A DNA stretch of 64,000 bases. Source: JAAFIP01 sp043778205. Its GTDB lineage: Bacteria; Pseudomonadota; Gammaproteobacteria; Burkholderiales; Burkholderiaceae_C. The notes under the pieces were generated by a model. It did no database searches and was not told where the DNA came from. It saw only the letters and a program-made list of their open reading frames with translations. The stretch covers positions 1 to 64,000 of the forward strand of contig JAYWGO010000177.1 in the NCBI GenBank assembly GCA_043778205.1, in the 5' to 3' direction. Positions 58,010 to 64,000 of this stretch are shown piece after piece (the first letter of the stretch is position 1; every line of letters begins with the position of its first letter). A program made the translations under genes and the position numbers.

Positions 58010-58963
58010 ATGACTACCCAAGACACATTGCACGTCCGGCAAAAGCAACCTCAGTTCGAGCATGCATTAGCCCGCAGCCCTTCGCTGGGTTATGAGGCCT
58101 CGGATGATGTGGGCTTTGTGCGTTGCCTCAACCATGGCTACCCCACACCGCTGGCGCGATGGCACTACCACGACGAGTATGAATTGCACTTGATAGTGGC
58201 CACATCAGGTAAAGCTTTTGTGGGCGACTACATTGGCTATTTTCAGCCCGGACACTTGGTTTTAACAGGCCCCAAGCTGCCGCACAACTGGATTTCTTTG
58301 GATTTGCCCGACAGTGGCGTGGCCGAGCGCGATTTGGTGATCCAGTTTTCGCATGAGCCCATCCTGGCGGCAAGCCATCAGATCAGCGAGTTGAAAGAAG
58401 TGCTGCCTTTGCTGGAGCGGGCCAAGCACGGCATCGAGTTCTTTGACATGTCGGAGCAGGCCATACACCATTGGCACCACGTTAAATCGCACAAAGGCTT
58501 GGCACGTTTTGCCGCGTTTTGTTCCTTTCTAAGCGATCTTGCGCAGTGCACCGAGTACCGTTTGCTGTCACATGTGCCCATGCAGGCCATGGACAACGAC
58601 ACCGAGCTAGACCATATCAATGGCATTGTGGGCCGTATCACGCAAAATTTGGCGGCACCGCTCACAGCGGCAGATTTGGCAACCGAGCTGGGCATGACCG
58701 AAAGCAAGTTCTCCCGGTTTTTCCGCCGCGCCACAGGCAATACATTCACCGATTTCGTCACCCGTATACGTATCAACCGCGCCTGCCAGCTGCTGATGGA
58801 GACCGACCAGTACATCGCGCAAATCGGCTACGAAGTGGGGTTTAACAATATCGCTAACTTCAACCGCCGCTTTCAAGACGTGAAAGGCACTACGCCTAGC
58901 GAATTTCGCAAGCAGGTAGAAACCCGCTTTGGCCACAAAGCAGAGCCTGATTTGTTGCACTAA
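58010..58963 (+). CDS. AraC-family regulator of polyol use
   Basis: 317 residues. N-terminal cupin-like sensor (WHYHDEYELHLIVATSGKAF, GYFQPGHLVLTGPKLPHNW) and C-terminal double helix-turn-helix (LTAADLATELGMTESKFSRF, then IAQIGYEVGFNNIANFNRRF, KGTTPSEFRKQ). Located 20 bp after smoS in the same direction; probably activates the polyol operon on binding the sugar alcohol (inference). Confidence 0.92.
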   Translation: MTTQDTLHVRQKQPQFEHALARSPSLGYEASDDVGFVRCLNHGYPTPLARWHYHDEYELHLIVATSGKAFVGDYIGYFQPGHLVLTGPKLPHNWISLDLPDSGVAERDLVIQFSHEPILAASHQISELKEVLPLLERAKHGIEFFDMSEQAIHHWHHVKSHKGLARFAAFCSFLSDLAQCTEYRLLSHVPMQAMDNDTELDHINGIVGRITQNLAAPLTAADLATELGMTESKFSRFFRRATGNTFTDFVTRIRINRACQLLMETDQYIAQIGYEVGFNNIANFNRRFQDVKGTTPSEFRKQVETRFGHKAEPDLLH

Positions 58964-58978
58964 GTGAACTCACATGCT

Positions 58979-59031
58979 ATATATTAAATAGCTGCCTGTG
59001 CAGTATTTCCTTGGGCGATAGGGCTAAAAGC
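58979..59031 (+). repeat. Dispersed repeat copy 11 (between convergent genes)
   Basis: Reads ATATTAAATAGCTGCCTGTG then CAGTATTTCCTTGGGCGATA and GGGCTAAAAG. It lies in the 123-bp gap between the AraC gene and the convergent patatin gene. Confidence 0.94.
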
Positions 59032-59086
59032 CTTAAAATATCTGCAAATTGCATTGCCATATTTAACCTGCCATCCAACTACGGTT

Positions 59087-60151
59087 TTAGTCACCCAAGC
59101 TGCCCATGCGCATATCGTCCAGGTAGTCGCATTCGATGTTGATGCTGGTTTTTTTACCTATGTCTGTAAAGCGTCTTTTCAGCCATTTTTGCGCGCATTC
59201 ACGCCCTAAATCACGCAGCTTGTTCACCATCGCGCCATCGGTCGATGTTTTGCTGGACGCTGGGTAAGCCTCTAGCGCTTCGCCGCCATCAATACGGTGC
59301 AGCAGCACGGGCCGGTAGCGGTTGGTGTCCAAATTGCCACGCTCTAGCATACGGTTGACAAAGTCAATCGACCGCATTTGCGCCAGCAGGCTGGCGTTAA
59401 AGGTAAGTTCGTTGATGCGGTCCATGATGTCGGAGGCCTCGGTAGGGGCGGCATTGCGTGCCAGCGGATTAATCTGCACCAGCACCACATCGCTGGCATG
59501 GCAACGGTAAATTAGCGGGTGCATGGCCGGGTTGCCAGAGTAGCCACCGTCCCAGTAGTGCTCGCCGTCAATCTCTACAGCCTGGAACAGCATGGGCAGA
59601 CAGGCCGATGCCATCAACGAGGCTGCAGTTAGGCGCTTACCGCTGAAAATTTCAGCCTTACCAGTATTTACATGGGTGGCCGATATAAAAATACGTGGTT
59701 CAGCCAGCCTGCCAATGCGTTCAAAGTCGAACGATTTTTCGACCAAGCGGCGCAGCGGGTTAATGTCCAACGGGTTAACTTGGTAGGGCGAGAGGTTACT
59801 TTGCACGGCAGGAGCGGCCATTTTCCAGCCGCCCATCCAAGCATCTACCAAGCTGCGCTGCAGGCTGCTGGCCGCACTCAAGCTGATAACTTCGTTCCAA
59901 AAGTTGGCCAGTGAGTCGCGCGCTTGCTCGTAGGGGTCACTTTTTTTGTCACGCGCCAATACAAAGCCATGGCCCAGGGCCAATGCGTTCATGGCCCCTG
60001 CACTGGCACCGCTGATGCCATCAATCTTCAGTCTACCGTCTTCGAGCAAGGCATCCAGCACACCCCAGGTAAAGGCACCGTGTGAGCCGCCGCCTTGCAG
60101 CGCCAAACTCACGGTTTTAGGCGCTGCTGTAGCAGGTGTTTTTATAGGCAT
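59087..60151 (-). CDS. Patatin-like phospholipase (RssA-type)
   Basis: 354 residues. Oxyanion loop ALQGGGSHGAFTWGVLDALL, nucleophile GISGASAGAMNALALG (GxSxG) and catalytic Asp in YWDGGYSGNPAM (DGG). A Ser-Asp dyad lipase acting on membrane phospholipids; the target is unknown. The C-terminal third (after LNFNASLLAQMRSI-type segment) is basic and family-specific. No signal peptide, so cytoplasmic. Confidence 0.92.
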   Translation of the reverse strand: MPIKTPATAAPKTVSLALQGGGSHGAFTWGVLDALLEDGRLKIDGISGASAGAMNALALGHGFVLARDKKSDPYEQARDSLANFWNEVISLSAASSLQRSLVDAWMGGWKMAAPAVQSNLSPYQVNPLDINPLRRLVEKSFDFERIGRLAEPRIFISATHVNTGKAEIFSGKRLTAASLMASACLPMLFQAVEIDGEHYWDGGYSGNPAMHPLIYRCHASDVVLVQINPLARNAAPTEASDIMDRINELTFNASLLAQMRSIDFVNRMLERGNLDTNRYRPVLLHRIDGGEALEAYPASSKTSTDGAMVNKLRDLGRECAQKWLKRRFTDIGKKTSINIECDYLDDMRMGSLGD

Positions 60152-60449
60152 TGAAAGTCAACTCCTGAAAGTAATGTGGGTAACGAATGCCGCACCAGAA
60201 TACATCAGCAGTGTGAAGCAGCCTTGGCGAAATATGAATAAGCATGTAACGTGCCTTGTTAACAGCGCCGCTTGTTACAACGCCGCAACAGGGAGGCGAA
60301 GCTTGTAGGTCAAAATCTCTAAAAGCATGCCCTAGTTAAGCTGGGCCGCCTCATCACAAGTCTGCGCGTCATCGGCTGCTATAAATTTTGCTAAAAAGTA
60401 CAGACGAACACCAAGTTCCGAGCGGATTGGCAATGGTTTGCAGAAAGAT

Positions 60450-60479
60450 TTGACAGCGGGTAGATTTTTCTGGCATAAT
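60450..60479 (+). promoter_or_regulatory. Strong sigma-70 promoter of the rplN operon
   Basis: TTGACA (60450-60455), 18-bp spacer, CATAAT (60474-60479). Transcription would begin near 60486, giving a leader of about 150 nt before the rplN start, with a possible stem between GTCTGGGC and GGGCCCAAGAC (about 60547-60577). In the rest of the 483-bp gap between the patatin gene and rplN no gene was found. Confidence 0.8.
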
Positions 60480-60634
60480 CAAAGGCTTCGCGCAAGTTGC
60501 AACAGCTAATTGCGCATATCCGCCCAAACGACGCGGGCCTAAGATTTTGTCTGGGCTGGTGGCGACGGGCCCAAGACTGGTTTCGGTGTATTTGCAAAGT
60601 GCAAGTAGCCGAAGGCAAGTTGGGAAGATTTGAA

Positions 60635-61003
60635 ATGATCCAAACTGAATCTCGACTCGATGTCGCCGACAACACGGGCGCTAAATCTGTGCTGTGTATC
60701 AAGGTGCTTGGTGGCTCTAAACGCCGCTATGCCTCTGTAGGCGATGTGATTAAAGTGAGCATTAAAGAAGCTGCTCCACGTGCACGCGTCAAAAAAGGCG
60801 AAGTGTACAGTGCTGTAGTGGTGCGTACTGCCAAAGGCATTCGCCGCTCGGACGGCTCGCTGGTTAAATTCGACGGCAACGCTGCCGTGTTGCTTAACAA
60901 CAAGCTGGAGCCAATCGGTACCCGCATCTTTGGACCTGTTACGCGCGAACTGCGCAACGAGAAGTTCATGAAGATCGTGTCATTGGCACCCGAAGTTCTG
61001 TAA
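60635..61003 (+). CDS. rplN: 50S ribosomal protein L14
   Basis: Conserved 122-residue protein: MIQTESRLDVADNTGAKSVL, CIKVLGGSKRRYASVGDVIK and PVTRELRNEKFMKIVSLAPE. It binds 23S rRNA and sits at the 30S interface. It is the first gene of this operon; rpsQ, rpmC and rplP, which usually precede it, are absent upstream. Confidence 0.98.
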   Translation: MIQTESRLDVADNTGAKSVLCIKVLGGSKRRYASVGDVIKVSIKEAAPRARVKKGEVYSAVVVRTAKGIRRSDGSLVKFDGNAAVLLNNKLEPIGTRIFGPVTRELRNEKFMKIVSLAPEVL

Positions 61004-61016
61004 GGTTAATACAGCC

Positions 61017-61337
61017 ATGAATAAAATTCGTTCAGGTGACCAAGTGATTGTTATCGCTGGTCGTGACAAAGGTAAGCGCGGCGTTGTTTCGTTGCGCAAA
61101 GATGACAGCCATGTGGTAGTTGACGGCATTAACTTGGTGAAAAAACACACCAAGCCTAATCCGCTAAAAAACACCACGGGCGGCATCGTTGAAAAGACCA
61201 TGCCAATCCACCAGTCCAACATTGCCATCTTCAATGGTACGTCGGGCAAAGCGGACCGCGTGGGTATTAAAGTCTTGGCTGATGGCAAGCGCGTTCGCGT
61301 GTACAAGTCCAGCGGCGAAGAAATCAAGGCAGCCTAA
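61017..61337 (+). CDS. rplX: 50S ribosomal protein L24
   Basis: 106 residues. KIRSGDQVIVIAGRDKGKRG (KOW motif) and the later GGIVEKTMPIHQSNIAIFN are diagnostic. An early 23S rRNA-binding assembly protein. Starts 13 bp after rplN. Confidence 0.98.
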   Translation: MNKIRSGDQVIVIAGRDKGKRGVVSLRKDDSHVVVDGINLVKKHTKPNPLKNTTGGIVEKTMPIHQSNIAIFNGTSGKADRVGIKVLADGKRVRVYKSSGEEIKAA

Positions 61338-61350
61338 GAGGTACAACTAA

Positions 61351-61890
61351 ATGGCACGTCTCAAACAACACTATCTCGACAAAATTGCACCTGACATGAT
61401 CAAGCAATTTGGCTACAAGTCACCTATGCAGGTGCCACGCCTAAGCAAAATCACTTTGAACATGGGTGTGAGCGAAGCTGTAGCTGACAAAAAAGTTATG
61501 GACAACGCGGTCAGTGACATGACCAAAATCGCTGGCCAAAAACCGGTTGTAACCAAGGCTAAAAAGCCTATCGCTGGTTTCAAAATCCGCGAAGGATTGC
61601 CAATTGGTTGCATGGTTACATTGCGTGGTGAGCACATGTACGAATTCTTGGACCGCTTTGTCACTGTGGCTTTGCCGCGTGTACGCGACTTCCGTGGTAT
61701 TTCGGGCCGTGCATTTGATGGCCGTGGTAACTACAACATCGGCGTTAAAGAACAAATCATTTTCCCTGAAATTGAATACGACAAAGTAGATGCTTTGCGC
61801 GGTCTCAATATCAGCATCACCACTACCGCTAAAACTGATGAAGAGTGCAAAGCACTGCTCACAGGTTTTCGTTTCCCGTTCAAGAACTGA
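61351..61890 (+). CDS. rplE: 50S ribosomal protein L5
   Basis: 179 residues. ITLNMGVSEAVADKKVMDNA, AGFKIREGLPIGCMVTLRG, RDFRGISGRAFDGRGNYNIG and KEQIIFPEIEYDKVDALRGL match L5, which binds 5S rRNA. Starts 13 bp after rplX. Confidence 0.98.
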   Translation: MARLKQHYLDKIAPDMIKQFGYKSPMQVPRLSKITLNMGVSEAVADKKVMDNAVSDMTKIAGQKPVVTKAKKPIAGFKIREGLPIGCMVTLRGEHMYEFLDRFVTVALPRVRDFRGISGRAFDGRGNYNIGVKEQIIFPEIEYDKVDALRGLNISITTTAKTDEECKALLTGFRFPFKN

Positions 61891-61898
61891 GGTGAACT

Positions 61899-62204
61899 GT
61901 GGCTAAAATGGCACTCATTCAACGCGAACTTAAGCGCGACAAACTTGTCGCTAAGTACGCACCTAAATTCGCAGCGCTCAAGGCCATCATTAACGATGCC
62001 AAAAAGCCAGACGACGAACGCATGGCGGCACGTCTCGAATTGCAAAAACAACCGCGTAACGCAAACCCGACTCGCCAGCGTAACCGCTGCGCTATTACCG
62101 GTCGTGCACGTGGTACATACCGTCAGTTTGGTCTCGGTCGCATGAAAGTGCGTGAGATGGCGTTCTCGGGCGAAATCCCGGGCATGACCAAGGCCAGCTG
62201 GTAA
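61899..62204 (+). CDS. rpsN: 30S ribosomal protein S14
   Basis: 101 residues, the longer form lacking zinc-binding cysteines. RNANPTRQRNRCAITGRARG and QFGLGRMKVREMAFSGEIPG are conserved. Starts 8 bp after rplE. Confidence 0.98.
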   Translation: MAKMALIQRELKRDKLVAKYAPKFAALKAIINDAKKPDDERMAARLELQKQPRNANPTRQRNRCAITGRARGTYRQFGLGRMKVREMAFSGEIPGMTKASW

Positions 62205-62226
62205 TCTCAAGCGAAGGAAAAATCAA

Positions 62227-62622
62227 ATGAGCATGAGTGATCCTATCGCCGACTTGCTGACGCGTATTCGTAACGCGCAAATGGTTGCTAAAGTATCTGT
62301 GTCAGTGCCCGCTTCTAAAGTAAAAGTGGCCATTGCACAGGTTTTAAAAGACGAAGGTTATGTGGACGGCTTTAAAGTTGTTCAAGAAGCTGGCAAGTCT
62401 GAACTGGTTATTGCCTTGAAGTACTATGCAGGCCGCCCGGTAATTGAGCGTATTGAACGCGTCAGTCGCCCAGGCTTGCGCGTCTACAAAGGCAGTGGCG
62501 CTATTCCTCAGGTCATGAACGGCTTGGGTGTGGCAATTGTGACCACTCCGCAAGGTGTCATGACCGATCGCAAAGCGCGCGCTACAGGCGTGGGCGGCGA
62601 AGTGTTGTGTTACGTCGCTTAA
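62227..62622 (+). CDS. rpsH: 30S ribosomal protein S8
   Basis: 131 residues. MSDPIADLLTRIRNAQMVAK near the N-terminus and IVTTPQGVMTDRKARATGVG at the end are S8 signatures. Binds 16S rRNA; in E. coli the spc operon is autoregulated by S8. Confidence 0.98.
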   Translation: MSMSDPIADLLTRIRNAQMVAKVSVSVPASKVKVAIAQVLKDEGYVDGFKVVQEAGKSELVIALKYYAGRPVIERIERVSRPGLRVYKGSGAIPQVMNGLGVAIVTTPQGVMTDRKARATGVGGEVLCYVA

Positions 62623-62646
62623 CGGCACATTGAAGGAGAAACTGAA

Positions 62647-63180
62647 ATGTCCCGTGTAGGAAAAATGCCCGTCACTGTGCCAGCTGGCGTAGATGTGTCG
62701 ATGAGCAACAATCAAATCAGCATCAAAGGTGCTGGTGGTACGTTAGCTGTTAACGCCAATGCGTTGGTAGTTGTTAAAAACGATGCTGGCAAGCTGACTT
62801 TCGCTCCTGCGGATGCGTCGCGTGAAGCCAATGCCATGAGCGGTACTCTACGCCAGTTGGTGAACAACATGGTAGTTGGTGTAACCAAGGGTTTTGAAAA
62901 GAAGTTGAACCTCGTTGGTGTGGGTTACAAAGCACAGGCTACAGGCAACAAGTTGAATTTGACCGTAGGCTATTCGCACCCTGTTAACTTTGACATGCCT
63001 GCGGGCATCAAGGTGGAAACACCTGCGCCAACAGAAATTATTATCAAAGGTGCTGACCGCCAACGTGTAGGTCAGATCGCCGCTGAGATCCGTGCTGTTC
63101 GTCCTCCTGAGCCTTACAAAGGCAAGGGCATCCGTTATTCGGATGAGAAGATCACGATCAAAGAAACTAAGAAGAAATAA
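62647..63180 (+). CDS. rplF: 50S ribosomal protein L6
   Basis: 177 residues. SRVGKMPVTVPAGVDVSMSN, GFEKKLNLVGVGYKAQATGN and RPPEPYKGKGIRYSDEKI are diagnostic. AGGAG precedes the ATG. Confidence 0.98.
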   Translation: MSRVGKMPVTVPAGVDVSMSNNQISIKGAGGTLAVNANALVVVKNDAGKLTFAPADASREANAMSGTLRQLVNNMVVGVTKGFEKKLNLVGVGYKAQATGNKLNLTVGYSHPVNFDMPAGIKVETPAPTEIIIKGADRQRVGQIAAEIRAVRPPEPYKGKGIRYSDEKITIKETKKK

Positions 63181-63191
63181 GGAGCTGCGTT

Positions 63192-63557
63192 ATGTTGACC
63201 AAAAAAGAGCAGCGTCTTCGTCGGGCACGCCAAACGCGTATTCGCATCGCCAACCAAGGCGTTGCACGTTTGAGTGTGAACCGTTCGAATTTCCACATCT
63301 ATGCACAAGTTATCTCTGGCGATGGTTCAAAAGTAATTGCTTCGGCATCCACTTCAGAGGCTGAAGTTGTCAAAGCTATTGGTGCTTCTGGCAAGGGCGG
63401 TAACGTTGCGGCTGCAACGATGATCGGCAAGCGTATTGCTGAGAAAGCCAAAGCTGCTGGTGTTGATAAAGTCGCATTTGACCGTGCGGGTATGGCATAC
63501 CACGGCCGTGTGAAGGCCTTGGCCGAAGCAGCCCGTGAAGCTGGTTTGCAGTTCTAA
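63192..63557 (+). CDS. rplR: 50S ribosomal protein L18
   Basis: 121 residues. KKEQRLRRARQTRIRIANQG, RLSVNRSNFHIYAQVIS and FDRAGMAYHGRVKALAEAAR are L18 signatures. Binds 5S rRNA together with L5. Starts 11 bp after rplF with AAGGAG before the ATG. Confidence 0.98.
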   Translation: MLTKKEQRLRRARQTRIRIANQGVARLSVNRSNFHIYAQVISGDGSKVIASASTSEAEVVKAIGASGKGGNVAAATMIGKRIAEKAKAAGVDKVAFDRAGMAYHGRVKALAEAAREAGLQF

Positions 63558-63589
63558 CGAAACAGAGAATAAGCGAAGCGAGAAAAAGC

Positions 63590-64000
63590 ATGGCTAAATT
63601 ACAAGCAAATACACCAGCAAACGGTCCTGAAGACGGTTTGCGCGAAAAGATGATTGCGGTTAACCGCGTCACCAAAGTAGTCAAGGGCGGTCGTATCCTC
63701 GGTTTTGCAGCACTCACTGTAGTAGGTGATGGCGACGGACGCGTTGGTATGGGCAAAGGCAAGTCTAAAGAAGTGCCAGTTGCTGTTACCAAGGCCATGG
63801 AGCAAGCACGTCGCGGTATGCTCAAGGCCAATTTGAAAAATGGAACCATTCACCATCGCGTGTACGGTTCGCACGGCGCTGCAAACGTCATGATGTCACC
63901 TGCCCCAAAGGGTACTGGCATTATTGCAGGTGGTCCTATGCGTGCTGTCTTCGAAGTGATGGGCATTACCGATATCGTAGCCAAAAGCCACGGATCCACT
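63590..64000 (+). CDS. rpsE: 30S ribosomal protein S5 (N-terminal part)
   Basis: Runs off the window after 137 codons; the ATG at 63590 starts MAKLQANTPANGPEDGLREK. VNRVTKVVKGGRILGFAALT, GDGDGRVGMGKGKSKEVPVA and KGTGIIAGGPMRAVFEVMGI are the S5 core. Continues the spc-type order L14-L24-L5-S14-S8-L6-L18-S5. Confidence 0.97.
   Translation, partial: MAKLQANTPANGPEDGLREKMIAVNRVTKVVKGGRILGFAALTVVGDGDGRVGMGKGKSKEVPVAVTKAMEQARRGMLKANLKNGTIHHRVYGSHGAANVMMSPAPKGTGIIAGGPMRAVFEVMGITDIVAKSHGST

Overview
The window comes from a betaproteobacterium, most likely Burkholderiales/Comamonadaceae (Rhodoferax/Polaromonas-like). This is inferred from protein families and neighbourhoods (rpe-gph-trpE-trpG-lysE-trpD, thiL/pgpA/cinA, apaG, DUF3717-DUF1289, SmoEFGK-type polyol ABC transporter, spc-type ribosomal operon), not from a marker search. 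No rRNA, tRNA, CRISPR array or prophage was seen.

Layout. 0-8.4 kb: the tail of a DNA-binding protein, malic enzyme (maeB), a secreted RNase Sa-type ribonuclease with its barstar inhibitor, moaC, an M48 metalloprotease with TPR-like tail, a YchJ protein, a degenerate BLUF protein and a DUF3717-DUF1289 protein. 8.4-10.6 kb: a probable yybP-ykoY manganese riboswitch in front of a TerC-family gene, then two small genes. 10.6-19.6 kb: haloacetate dehalogenase-like enzyme, two LysR regulators, an epimerase, cinA, pgpA, a tautomerase, thiL, an AAA/DUF4143 ATPase and apaG. 19.9-28.7 kb: rpe, a lipoprotein, gph, a chalcone-isomerase-like protein, then a trp locus: a short leader peptide with a Trp-Leu-Trp run, trpE, trpG, a LysE exporter, ltaE and trpD. 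A GxxExxY gene framed by long inverted repeats sits between trpE and trpG.

28.7-49.2 kb: about 20 kb of aryl polyene/xanthomonadin-type pigment genes lie between trpD and trpC. There is a chorismatase for a hydroxybenzoate starter, two acyl carrier proteins, an AMP ligase, two ketosynthases plus a chain-length-factor-like protein, three dehydratase/hotdog proteins, a ketoreductase, a halogenase-like flavoprotein, a methyltransferase, two acyltransferases, a glycosyltransferase, LolA and an MMPL exporter, a MipA outer-membrane protein and a COG4648 membrane protein. The likely scheme is starter formation from chorismate, activation, iterative elongation to a conjugated polyene, tailoring, lipid attachment and export to the outer membrane.

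49.6-64 kb: trpC, ung, a complete polyol uptake and oxidation operon (SmoEFGK-like transporter, arabinitol/mannitol-type dehydrogenase, sorbitol dehydrogenase, AraC regulator), a patatin-like phospholipase, and a ribosomal protein operon that starts at rplN behind its own promoter and runs out of the window in rpsE.

The most unusual feature is a dispersed repeat of about 45 bp (core CCCAAGGAAATGCTGCAC and a GCTGC-TTGT-GCAGC hairpin). It has eleven copies in both orientations. Five lie inside or at the ends of protein genes (M48 protease signal peptide, cinA start, thiL, gph, ung start), and a sixth contains the ung stop codon. A different GC-rich repeat is inserted in frame in trpE. None of the eleven copies lies inside the pigment cluster. 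The pattern recalls the in-frame palindromic elements of Rickettsia but differs in sequence.
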